The notes below the pieces were generated by a model. The model was given only the letters and a program-made list of their open reading frames with translations, did no database searches and was not told the DNA's origin. A stretch of DNA of 7,469 nt from Victivallales bacterium (GTDB lineage Bacteria > Verrucomicrobiota > Lentisphaeria > Oligosphaerales > Oligosphaeraceae): contig CAAGGB010000286.1 in the NCBI GenBank assembly GCA_900769285.1, forward strand, positions 1-7,469. The letters are read 5' to 3'. Position 1 is the first letter of the stretch; the number at the start of each line of letters is the position of its first letter. Shown here in pieces: positions 1 to 6,065 of the stretch. The position numbers and the translations under genes were made by a program.

Positions 1-89
1 AAAAAAAGAAAAAAAAGAAAAAAAAGAAAAAAAAGAAAAAAAGAAAAAAAAGAAAAAAAAGAAAAAAAAGAAAGAAAAAAAGAAAAAAA
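1..89. repeat. Imperfect 9-bp A8G tandem simple repeat at the window edge
   Basis: The plus strand is almost pure A with single G residues at 8, 17, 26, 35, 43, 52, 61, 70, 74 and 82, so the spacing is 9,9,9,8,9,9,9,4,8. It is about ten units of an A8G repeat with two slips near the right end. It stops three bases before the rsmG stop codon and contrasts sharply with the GC-rich DNA beside it. Read in the direction of rsmG transcription it is a pyrimidine (U8C) tract starting 4 nt after the stop codon, so it could serve as the U-rich part of a transcription end. It may equally be a replication-slippage tract or an assembly or sequencing artefact at a contig end. Confidence 0.9.
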
Positions 90-92
90 CGT

Positions 93-878
93 TCAGCGGC
101 GTCGTGCGGGCTTTTTGCGCCGTCCGTGTCCGGCAAGTCGGCTGGTGACGACGCACCAGCGGTCGGGGTCCTCCTCGTCGAGGGCGATGGGTAGTTCGTC
201 GAGGAGTTCGAAGCCGGCGGCGGGGAGGGTGCGGAGGAAGTGTTCGCGTTCCTGGGTGGGGTAGGACTGTCCCTTGAGGCAGAGGAAGTAGCCGCCGTCG
301 TCGAGGAGCTCGGCGCAGTCGGTGAGGAGTTCGGCGGCCTTTCCGACGGCGCGCGCGGTGACGAGTCGGCAGGCGTTGTGGAGCTGTGGGGCGAAGTGCG
401 CGACTTCGCGTCCGCGGAACGCGAGGGCCTGGGCGAGGCTGCAGTGGGTGAGGCGGACGGTCTCGGCGAGGAACGCGACCTTCTTGGGTCGCGAGTCGAC
501 GAGGACGAAGTGCCGGTCGGGGAGCCAGGTCATGAGGGGGAGGCCGGGATAGCCGCCGCCGGAGCCCAGGTCGAGCACGACGTCACCGGGCGCGGTGAAG
601 TTCTCGACGAGGCTGAGGACGGAGAGCGAGTCGAGGACGTGGAATTTGAGGTATCCGCGCACGTCGGTGATGCGTGTGAGGTTGAGCCAGGCGTTGACGT
701 GGACGAGGTGGCTGTAGAGGCGCTGGAGGGTGTCGCGGTGCGTGTCGGGGTCGGGGATGCTGAAGTCGGCGCAGGCGTCACGGAACCACTGCCAGTCGTC
801 GTCGGGGAAGGCGAGCTGTGGTGCGCGCTCGGGCTTGAAGTCGTCGGGGTCGTAGGCTCTGGTCTCGTGCTGTTCCAT
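93..878 (-). CDS. rsmG: 16S rRNA (guanine527-N7)-methyltransferase RsmG
   Basis: The 261-residue protein should transfer a methyl group from S-adenosylmethionine to N7 of G527 of 16S rRNA in the cytoplasm; in other bacteria loss of this enzyme gives low-level streptomycin resistance. The RsmG/GidB Rossmann methyltransferase is clear: NLTRI at 66-70, HVLDSL at 80-85, the SAM-binding loop LDLGSGGGYPGLPL at 102-115, VDSRPKKVAFL at 127-137, VTARAV at 173-178 and LKG at 201-203. The first 40 residues are acidic and outside the core, which makes the protein a little longer than typical RsmG. The tail is very basic (HGRRKKPARRR). The ATG at 878 fits the family, but no Shine-Dalgarno sequence precedes it; the frame stays open upstream only as a shadow of prfC. 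It lies 41 nt after prfC with no terminator between, so the two are probably cotranscribed. Confidence 0.95.
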   Translation of the reverse strand: MEQHETRAYDPDDFKPERAPQLAFPDDDWQWFRDACADFSIPDPDTHRDTLQRLYSHLVHVNAWLNLTRITDVRGYLKFHVLDSLSVLSLVENFTAPGDVVLDLGSGGGYPGLPLMTWLPDRHFVLVDSRPKKVAFLAETVRLTHCSLAQALAFRGREVAHFAPQLHNACRLVTARAVGKAAELLTDCAELLDDGGYFLCLKGQSYPTQEREHFLRTLPAAGFELLDELPIALDEEDPDRWCVVTSRLAGHGRRKKPARRR

Positions 879-919
879 GGTGGTGGCGTGGTCTGGTTCG
901 GGCGGCGGTCGGGAGTCCG

Positions 920-2524
920 TCAGATGGTGTCGCCCTGAAGGGGTGAGTACTTGGTGAGTTGGACGTCGCTGTTCTTCTCGAGGAAGTAGTCGACGGACCA
1001 TTCGTCGGGGAAGAGCATGACGAGGAGTCCGTCGACGTCGGTGGCGAGGCGGACGTTGGAGCCGAGGTAGACGCCCTTGAAGTCGTCGGCGGTGGTGCCC
1101 TTCGGGAGCCATCTGACGACGGCGAAGGGGCTGTCCTCGAGTCGGACCTCGGCGGAGTACTCGGTTTCGAGGCGGTGTTTGACGACCTCGAACTGGAGGG
1201 GTCCGACGGCTCCGAGGAGGACGGTCTTCTGGATGGTTCCGACCATGTGGAAGACCTGGATGACGCCTTCGTTGAGGAGCTGGTCGAGGCCGTCCTGGAA
1301 CTGCTTGTACTTGGAGGGGGCGGAGTTGTGGAGATAGCAGAAGACCTCTGGCGGGAAGCGCGGGATTTCGTTGAACTGGAGTCCGCGGATGTTGGTGAGG
1401 GTGTCGCCGATGCGGAAGTTGCCGTGTGAGACGAGTCCGACGATGTCGCCTGGGTAGGCGGTCTCGACGGTCTCGCGGTCCTGTCCGAAGAGCTTCTGGG
1501 GGTAGGAGAGTCGGATGGGCTTGCCGCCGCGTGGGTTGATGACGGTCATGTCCTTGTGGAAGACGCCGGAGCAGACTCGGAGGAAGGAGAGGCTGTCGCG
1601 GTGGTTGGGGTCCATGTTGGCCTGTATCTTGAAGATGAAGCCGGAGAATTCGGGGTTGTCGATGGGGAGGAGTCCGAGGGAGGACTTGCGCGGGCGTGGG
1701 GGCATGCCGTGGTGGACGAAGTAGTCGAGGAGGAGCTGGATGCCGAAGTTGTTGATGGCGGAGCCGAAGAAGACGGGTGTGAGCTCGCCGCAGGCGACCT
1801 TGGCGTCGTCGAACTCCTCGCCGGCGAGGGTGAGGAGCTCGAGCTGCTCGAGCCACTCGTGGTAGGTGTCGGGATGGAGGAGCTCGGCGAGCTTGGGGTC
1901 GTCGGCGCCGGTGAGCTGCTCGGCGGCGCGGGCCGTGCCCTTTCCCTGGTTGGCGTAGACGTGGAGGGTCTTGGTGAGTCGGTCGTAGACGCCCTTGAAG
2001 TCGGGGCCGTCGCCGAGTGGCCAGGTGACGGGGAAGGCGCCGATGCCGAGGACCTTCTCCAGGTCGTCGAGGAGGTCGAGCGGCTGCATGGCGGGGCGGT
2101 CCATCTTGTTCATGAAGGTGAAGATGGGTATGCCGCGCATCCGGCAGATCTCGAACAGCTTGCGGGTGCGCTCCTCGATGCCCTTACCTGCGTCGATGAC
2201 CATGATGACGGAGTCGACGGCGGTGAGGACGCGGTAGGTGTCCTCGGAGAAGTCGCGGTGTCCGGGGGTGTCCAGGAGGTTCACGCAGTAGCCCTGGTAG
2301 TCGAACTGGAGGACGGTGGAGGAGATGGAGATGCCGCGTTCCTTCTCGATGTCCATCCAGTCGGAGGTGGTGTCGCGCTGGTTCTTCTTGGCGCGGACGG
2401 AGCCGGCCAACTGCAGGGCGCCGCCGTACAGCAGCAGCTTCTCGGTGAGGGTGGTCTTGCCCGCGTCCGGGTGCGAGATGATGGCGAACGTCCGGCGGCG
2501 ATTGATTTCCTGAAGGGTGTCCAT
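920..2524 (-). CDS. prfC: Peptide chain release factor 3 (RF3), translational GTPase
   Basis: RF3 is a GTPase that promotes release of RF1/RF2 from the ribosome after peptide release. From the chosen start the protein has 534 residues, about the usual length. GTPase motifs are intact: G1 SHPDAGKT at 17-24, the switch region RGISISST at 63-70, G3 DTPGH at 85-89 and G4 NKMD at 139-142, followed by the beta-barrel domain II and the RF3-type C-terminal domain. The serine-histidine-proline-aspartate form of G1, and QRDTTSDWMDIEKERGISI just before switch I, distinguish RF3 from EF-G and TypA. I chose the ATG at 2524 because MDTLQEINRRRTFAIISHPD aligns with the normal RF3 N-terminus. An in-frame ATG at 2557 would add 11 residues and sits only about 20 nt after the predicted transcription start. 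Neither start has a clear Shine-Dalgarno sequence. It is first in a probable prfC-rsmG operon. Confidence 0.97.
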   Translation of the reverse strand: MDTLQEINRRRTFAIISHPDAGKTTLTEKLLLYGGALQLAGSVRAKKNQRDTTSDWMDIEKERGISISSTVLQFDYQGYCVNLLDTPGHRDFSEDTYRVLTAVDSVIMVIDAGKGIEERTRKLFEICRMRGIPIFTFMNKMDRPAMQPLDLLDDLEKVLGIGAFPVTWPLGDGPDFKGVYDRLTKTLHVYANQGKGTARAAEQLTGADDPKLAELLHPDTYHEWLEQLELLTLAGEEFDDAKVACGELTPVFFGSAINNFGIQLLLDYFVHHGMPPRPRKSSLGLLPIDNPEFSGFIFKIQANMDPNHRDSLSFLRVCSGVFHKDMTVINPRGGKPIRLSYPQKLFGQDRETVETAYPGDIVGLVSHGNFRIGDTLTNIRGLQFNEIPRFPPEVFCYLHNSAPSKYKQFQDGLDQLLNEGVIQVFHMVGTIQKTVLLGAVGPLQFEVVKHRLETEYSAEVRLEDSPFAVVRWLPKGTTADDFKGVYLGSNVRLATDVDGLLVMLFPDEWSVDYFLEKNSDVQLTKYSPLQGDTI

Positions 2525-2583
2525 AGGGCTGTCGATAGAGGATGGAGGGCGCGACATAACGTGTCAAAACAAGTCAACCTTGT

Positions 2584-2611
2584 ATTATAATGCCACTTAT
2601 GCCAAATGCAA
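2584..2611 (-). promoter_or_regulatory. Sigma70-like promoter of prfC-rsmG with direct repeat
   Basis: On the minus strand a perfect TATAAT lies at 2589-2584, in a short AT-rich island within GC-rich DNA. A weak -35 (TTGCAT, 2611-2606, 3 of 6 matches) is 16 bp upstream. Transcription would start near 2577, about 50 nt before the preferred prfC start. Between the two elements are two direct copies of TGGCAT (2604-2599 and 2595-2590), nine bases apart, which could bind a regulator. The -10 is convincing; the -35 and the repeat are tentative. Confidence 0.6.
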
Positions 2612-2639
2612 TCGTGTCGGGTGGGGCACGGAGACGCGC

Positions 2640-2682
2640 GGACCCGCGTCCGGCGCCCCTGCTGGGGGCTGGACGCGGGTCC
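2640..2682 (-). terminator. Long GC-rich hairpin after the oxidoreductase gene, no U-tract
   Basis: A 12-bp perfect stem (2640-2651 with 2671-2682, arms GGACCCGCGTCC and GGACGCGGGTCC) continues through one mismatch into an inner stem with one bulged base, closed by the tetraloop TGCT at 2660-2663. It lies 47 nt downstream of the oxidoreductase stop codon and upstream of the prfC promoter, where a terminator is expected. No run of T follows on either strand, so if it terminates it is of the hairpin-only kind or marks an mRNA 3' end. A smaller stem (GCGCC 2688-2692 with GGCGC 2698-2702, loop ACGTG) lies between it and the stop codon. Confidence 0.6.
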
Positions 2683-2729
2683 TGGGTGCGCCACGTGGGC
2701 GCGCTTCTCTGTTTGGTGGAGCGGTTGCG

Positions 2730-3749
2730 TCAGAGCTCGACGGGTCTGCCGGCGCGGGCGCTCTCGATTTCGGCCTTGATGACGCGGATGGTCTCGCGTG
2801 CGTCGGCGGGGGTGACGCGGGAGGGTCGACGGCCCTCGCGGAGGCAGGCGAAGAAGTAGACCTGCTCGTTGTAGTAGGGCGAGGCGGCGGAGATGTTGAG
2901 TCCGCTGGTGAGTGCCTCCATGGGCTTGGGGAGCTCGGCGGCCTTGGCCTCGCCGTTGGCGTACTCCATGAGGGTGGTCTGGCGGGTGCTGTCGAAGTCG
3001 AGGACGCCGTTCTCGAAGGCGGCGCGGTAGCGCGCGGTGAAGGGGAAGCCCTTGGGCGCGTCGGCGCTGCCCTCGGCGTTGACGATGACGTCGGGGAAGA
3101 GGTACTGGGTGAAGCTGTGGTAGATGCCGCCGGCGGTGCGTGGGTCGCGGGAGACGCCGAACGCCTGGACGGCCTTGGGCGTGCCGAGCATCCAGAGGAT
3201 GGCGTCGGTGTCGTGGATATGGCGGTCGAAGATCTGCATGCCGCCGCGCTCCTCGTCGAGGTACCAGTTGTCCCAGCCGACGGAGACGCCGCCGACGCGC
3301 ATCATGGAGAGGGCGTTGAGCTTGCCGAGTCGTCCGCTGTCGAGGGTGTCCTTGAGGTAGACGTATTCGGGCCAGAAGCGGAGGACCTGTCCGATCATGA
3401 GGGTGCGTCCGGTGCGCTGCTCGGCCTCGATCATCTGGGTGCACTGGTCGACGCTGAGTCCCATGGGCTTCTCGCAGAAGACGTCGCAGCCGGCCTCGAG
3501 GGCGCGGATGGTCATCTCGGTGTGGAGGAAGGTGGGGCAGCAGACGAAGATGACCTGGCAGCGCTCCTTGGCGATGAGGTCGCGGCCGTCCTCATAGAGG
3601 GTGATGCCCTCATGATCGGCGGCGGCCATCTCGCGGCGCTCGGCGCGGGCGTCGGCGACGGCGACGAGCCTGACGCCCTCGTGCTTGTCCAGCAGTTGCC
3701 CATGGGAGCGGGCCATGTTGCCATATCCAATCAGACCGACATTCAGCAT
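2730..3749 (-). CDS. Gfo/Idh/MocA-family NAD(P)-dependent oxidoreductase
   Basis: This 339-residue protein belongs to the Gfo/Idh/MocA family, whose members oxidise or reduce sugars, inositols and related polyols with NAD(P); the substrate cannot be read from the sequence. The N-terminal Rossmann fold begins at residue 2 with GLIGYGNMA (5-13). The family EKP motif, which places the catalytic lysine, is at 93-95 (K94). The C-terminal domain has the active-site region GGMQIFDRHIHDTD (169-182), with D175 and H179 in the usual positions for catalytic residues. The length is typical. There is no signal peptide, so it should be cytoplasmic. The start at 3749 is supported by a strong AAAGGAG nine bases upstream. 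The gene follows the coiled-coil protein gene by 41 nt with no hairpin between, so it is probably read from the sigma-factor transcript; whether it belongs functionally to that cluster is uncertain. Confidence 0.93.
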   Translation of the reverse strand: MLNVGLIGYGNMARSHGQLLDKHEGVRLVAVADARAERREMAAADHEGITLYEDGRDLIAKERCQVIFVCCPTFLHTEMTIRALEAGCDVFCEKPMGLSVDQCTQMIEAEQRTGRTLMIGQVLRFWPEYVYLKDTLDSGRLGKLNALSMMRVGGVSVGWDNWYLDEERGGMQIFDRHIHDTDAILWMLGTPKAVQAFGVSRDPRTAGGIYHSFTQYLFPDVIVNAEGSADAPKGFPFTARYRAAFENGVLDFDSTRQTTLMEYANGEAKAAELPKPMEALTSGLNISAASPYYNEQVYFFACLREGRRPSRVTPADARETIRVIKAEIESARAGRPVEL

Positions 3750-3758
3750 CGTGTGTAT

Positions 3759-3765
3759 CTCCTTT
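3759..3765 (-). promoter_or_regulatory. Strong ribosome binding site of the oxidoreductase gene
   Basis: AAAGGAG on the minus strand lies nine bases before the ATG at 3749. It is the best Shine-Dalgarno match in the window and fixes the start. The neighbouring coiled-coil, prfC and rsmG genes lack such a site, so this gene may be translated more strongly than the others, or independently of them. Confidence 0.8.
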
Positions 3766-3791
3766 GCTTATGACCTATGTGTCGTGTTCCG

Positions 3792-4484
3792 TCAGGGCCT
3801 CGCGGGCTCCTGGCCGTCGTCGGGGGGCGGTGGCTGCTCGCCGCCGTCGTCCGGCGGCAGGGGCTGTCCGGTCAGCTTGCGGTACTGCCGCGCCAGCGTC
3901 TGCTGGCGGTTCATGCGCCGTTCGCCGACGAGCCGGCGGAGGGCGTCCACCTCGTCCTGGAGGCGGTCGATCTCGTGGAGCTGCTGTCGCAGCGACTCGT
4001 CGAACGCGCGTTCGAGCAGCTCGCGGAGGGTTCGCTGGGCCTGGGCGAGGTTGGCCTGCCGTGCCGCCTCGGTCTCGGGGCTGAGCAGCTCGCCGCCGAG
4101 GGCGAGCAGGCGCTGCACCTCACGGCTCAGCAGGCGTATCTGGCGCTGCAGGCGCTCATACTCCAGCAGTCGCTCGTACTCGGCGCGGTCGGAGCGGCGA
4201 ACCTCCTCCAGCTGCAGGAAGTGCTCGGCCAGGCGCTGCAGATACTCCGCCGACTCCCCTGCCCTGCCCGCTTCGGCGCGGCGGCGCCATTCCGCCAGCA
4301 GGTCCGGCGAATACACCTCGTAGAAGCGCTCCAGCAGCGCGAAGTCCAGTTGCGGATGGCGGGCGCGCACCTGCGCCCGGTCGCGCTCGGCGGTGTCCGC
4401 CGCGGCGGACACCGCCAGACGGGGGACGCCCAGCAGCAGCAGGACGGCCAGTGCGAGCCGGCGCGGCAGGCTAGCGCTCCGCAT
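3792..4484 (-). CDS. Secreted coiled-coil protein of unknown family, third gene of the sigma-factor cluster
   Basis: I do not recognise this 230-residue protein as a named family. It starts with a signal peptide: MRSASLPRR, a hydrophobic core at 10-20 (LALAVLLLLGV), and a probable signal peptidase I site after VSA near residue 27, so it should be exported. The mature part is almost wholly helical and charged. L112, I116, L119, V123 and L126 form a regular 4-3 heptad, and a second coiled coil follows near 150-190 (I172, L175, V179, L182); a break at 128-140 (ALGGELLSPETEA) suggests a helical hairpin. The last 22 residues are a flexible Pro/Asp/Gly/Gln tail. No lipobox, cysteine or metal-binding cluster is visible. 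The ATG at 4484 overlaps the anti-sigma gene by 14 bases and gives a good signal peptide; no Shine-Dalgarno sequence is seen, so coupling is likely. By position it could be a periplasmic partner of the anti-sigma factor, by analogy with CnrX- or CpxP-like helical proteins, but I see no direct homology. Confidence 0.85.
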   Translation of the reverse strand: MRSASLPRRLALAVLLLLGVPRLAVSAAADTAERDRAQVRARHPQLDFALLERFYEVYSPDLLAEWRRRAEAGRAGESAEYLQRLAEHFLQLEEVRRSDRAEYERLLEYERLQRQIRLLSREVQRLLALGGELLSPETEAARQANLAQAQRTLRELLERAFDESLRQQLHEIDRLQDEVDALRRLVGERRMNRQQTLARQYRKLTGQPLPPDDGGEQPPPPDDGQEPARP

Positions 4485-5283
4485 GGCCAAGACCGCCGAC
4501 CTGATCCTCGTCCAGGGCCTGGAAGAGCCGTTCGCGCTGCCGCCCGATGCGGCTGCGGCAGCTCTGGATGGTCCCGTCCACCTTCCAGCCCGACAGCATC
4601 TCCGGCTCGGCGCTGTACGCCTCCGCGTCGGCCAGCTCGCGGGCGTCCGGGACGATGGGCGCGGACGGCGGCTCGGCGGCGTCGGGGCGGGCCAGCGGCG
4701 CGAACGAGGCGTCGGAGGCCTCGGCGAGGAGGAGTCCGTCGGCGAGGAGGGCCATCTCGGGGGAGATGCCGGAGGCGTCGGACACGCCGTAGAGCTCGTC
4801 GTCGAACAGGTGGTCGGCGATGTCGGTGGCGGCGTCGGCTGCGTCGGCGGCCGTCTGGGGGACTGCGTCGGCGGCGGGCTGGCTGAGGAGTCGCTGGTTG
4901 ATGAGGGCGAGCGCCCGGGCGGAGTCGTCGCGCTGTGGGAGGAGCTCGAGTCGGATGGCGAGTCCGGCGAGAGCGCAGGCGAGAGCGCAGGCGCCGGAGA
5001 GTCTCCAGGTCCATCCCCAGAGTCTCTGGAGTGTTCGGGTGCGGCGGCGGCTGGCGCCGGTGTAGCGCTGCTCGGCGAGCTGCATGAGCCGGGCGATGTT
5101 CTCGGCGGGCAGATGTCCCGGGCGCTCATCGGCGTCGGTCTCGGAGCGGAGGAGCCCCTGGATGTAGACCTCGCTGCGGCAGGTCTCGCAGTGTCGGCTG
5201 TGGCGCACCCAGACGTCATACTCGGGTGAGCCCTCGCCATGCTGGAGGGCGCGTCGCCTCAGTTCGCTGCAGTCACGACTCAT
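4471..5283 (-). CDS. Membrane-anchored anti-sigma factor with ZAS zinc motif
   Basis: The 270-residue protein should bind and hold the ECF sigma factor encoded just upstream. The N-terminal cytoplasmic domain carries the zinc-binding anti-sigma signature HxxxCxxC as H28, C32 and C35 (HSRHCETC). One hydrophobic segment at about 94-110 (RLSGACALACALAGLAI) can span the membrane once, though it is short and contains two cysteines. The remaining 155 or so residues would lie in the periplasm. They are rich in Ala, Asp and Glu up to about 225 and become basic and helical at 240-260; I recognise no fold there. The ATG at 5283 overlaps the sigma gene end by 11 bases and has GGAGG four bases upstream, inside the sigma gene, so translation is probably coupled and gives a balanced sigma/anti-sigma ratio. 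The 3' end overlaps the coiled-coil gene. Assignment rests on motif, topology and position. Confidence 0.88.
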   Translation of the reverse strand: MSRDCSELRRRALQHGEGSPEYDVWVRHSRHCETCRSEVYIQGLLRSETDADERPGHLPAENIARLMQLAEQRYTGASRRRTRTLQRLWGWTWRLSGACALACALAGLAIRLELLPQRDDSARALALINQRLLSQPAADAVPQTAADAADAATDIADHLFDDELYGVSDASGISPEMALLADGLLLAEASDASFAPLARPDAAEPPSAPIVPDARELADAEAYSAEPEMLSGWKVDGTIQSCRSRIGRQRERLFQALDEDQVGGLGHAER

Positions 5284-5893
5284 GCTGCCTCCACATGGCG
5301 CTGAGCAGTCGGATGGACTCGTGGTAGCACCAGAGTGCGGTGCCCTGCGGGACGTTCAGGGTGGCGGCGATGTCGCGGTAGGGCATTTCGGCGTAGACGC
5401 GCAGCTCGACGACCTGGCGGTACTTCTCGGGGAGCTTGCGGATGAGCTTGCGCAGCAGCGCGATGTCGTGCTCGCGGGTCATGCTCATGAAGGGCATGGT
5501 GCCGCCCTGCGGCTCCTCGGGGAGCTCCTCGCCAGTGACCTCGAAGCGGCGGCGGCGCCACATGTCGATGGCCAGGTTGCGGGCGACGCGGAACAGCCAC
5601 GGCGCCAGGAAGCCATTCTGGAGGGTCAGCGGCGGGCGGGTGATGAGCTTGACGAAGACCTCCTGGCAGATGTCGCGCGCCAGGTCCTCGGAGCAGACGA
5701 TCTTCTGGGCGTAGGCGATGAGCTTGCGCTCGTAGCGCATGACGATGGTGTGGACGGCGGACGAGTCGCCGTCGCACATCCGCTCGACGAGTGCCATGTC
5801 GCTCTCGCCCTCGGTCTCGTCCTGTCGCTGGGCCGCCAGAGTCGCCTCCAGCTCCTGCATGCTGGCCATCTCGCTGATGTTCTCGCTGTCCAT
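5273..5893 (-). CDS. ECF-type (group IV) RNA polymerase sigma factor
   Basis: The 206-residue protein should direct RNA polymerase to a specific promoter set when released by its anti-sigma factor. Region sigma2 spans about 49-117 and includes DICQEVFVKL (74-83) and WLFRVARNLAIDMWRRRR (99-116), the -10 recognition part. Region sigma4 spans about 145-200, with LPEKYRQVVELRVYAEMPYRDIAATLNVPQGTALWCYHESIRLL as its helix-turn-helix part. There is no sigma3 domain, as expected for ECF factors. A poorly conserved acidic, Met-rich leader of about 35 residues precedes sigma2. I prefer the ATG at 5893, with GGAG eleven bases upstream; a GTG four codons earlier (5905) and internal ATGs are alternatives. 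The gene begins a block with overlapping ends (sigma, anti-sigma, coiled-coil protein). The ECF subgroup cannot be assigned by eye. Confidence 0.94.
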   Translation of the reverse strand: MDSENISEMASMQELEATLAAQRQDETEGESDMALVERMCDGDSSAVHTIVMRYERKLIAYAQKIVCSEDLARDICQEVFVKLITRPPLTLQNGFLAPWLFRVARNLAIDMWRRRRFEVTGEELPEEPQGGTMPFMSMTREHDIALLRKLIRKLPEKYRQVVELRVYAEMPYRDIAATLNVPQGTALWCYHESIRLLSAMWRQHES

Positions 5894-5910
5894 GAGGTAG
5901 GTCACTCCGC

Positions 5911-5936
5911 CGGGACGCCGTCAGTGGGCTGTCCCG
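5911..5936 (-). other. Small inverted repeat in front of the sigma gene
   Basis: CGGGAC at 5911-5916 pairs perfectly with GTCCCG at 5931-5936 across a 14-base loop. In the transcript the stem ends just before the GGAG of the sigma gene ribosome binding site, so it could modulate translation. A six-base stem in GC-rich DNA can easily be chance. Confidence 0.3.
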
Positions 5937-5978
5937 TGCCGATGTAGATGGGGGATGTGTTAAGGTGTGGGGGAAAAA

Positions 5979-6007
5979 TTTGCGTGTCAGGGGGGGAACG
6001 TTCCCCC
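5979..6007 (-). promoter_or_regulatory. Perfect 16-bp palindrome containing a candidate ECF promoter
   Basis: Bases 5992-6007 form the perfect palindrome GGGGGAACGTTCCCCC. On the minus strand it contains GGAAC (6004-6000), the core of the -35 element used by many ECF sigma factors. Sixteen bases further on is GCAAA (5983-5979), close to the TCAAA-type -10 of RpoE-like factors. Transcription would start near 5973, about 80 nt before the sigma gene start. This suggests autoregulation, which is common for ECF factors. The spacing and the -10 are only approximate, and the palindrome could instead be a repressor site. Confidence 0.4.
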
Positions 6008-6058
6008 TATGCGGTCGTCCGTCCTGTGTGGGCGGACGTGGTGACGCCGGCATAGGGG
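6004..6058. repeat. Nested inverted repeat between ilvE and the sigma gene
   Basis: CCCCTATGC (6004-6012) is the exact reverse complement of GCATAGGGG (6050-6058). An outer CGTT/AACG pairing (5999-6002 with 6061-6064) adds four pairs across a small internal loop. Inside lies a second stem, 6016-6024 with 6030-6038, nine pairs including one G-T, with loop TGTGT. The left arm shares four of its nine bases with the perfect palindrome at 5992-6007, so the two structures compete. It may act at the RNA level as part of the ilvE 3' end, or at the DNA level as an operator. Function unknown. Confidence 0.6.
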
Positions 6059-6065
6059 ATAACGT

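Noticed and set aside
1..263. Plus-strand frame entering from the left edge, encoding Lys-Lys-Arg/Glu repeats
   Set aside because: The 9-bp repeat stays in frame as a Lys-rich repeat, but the frame then runs antisense through about 170 bases of rsmG before stopping; there is no start in view and no support for a real protein.
879..1856. Upstream extension of the rsmG frame to 587 codons
   Set aside because: The extra part is out of frame with prfC, Arg/Pro/His-rich and non-conserved; the RsmG homology begins after the ATG at 878.
2590..2604. Sigma54-like TGGCAT...GGCAT before prfC
   Set aside because: The distance between the GG and GC elements is two bases too short for a sigma54 promoter, and the -12 part lacks the TTGC core; a TATAAT overlaps it.
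1556..3773. Long open frames on the plus strand (about 340 and 420 codons) opposite prfC and the oxidoreductase gene
   Set aside because: They are antisense shadows of strongly biased GC-rich codons. Their translations are low-complexity Val/Gly/Glu/Asp/Ala with no recognisable domain, and they run through the intergenic promoter and hairpin.
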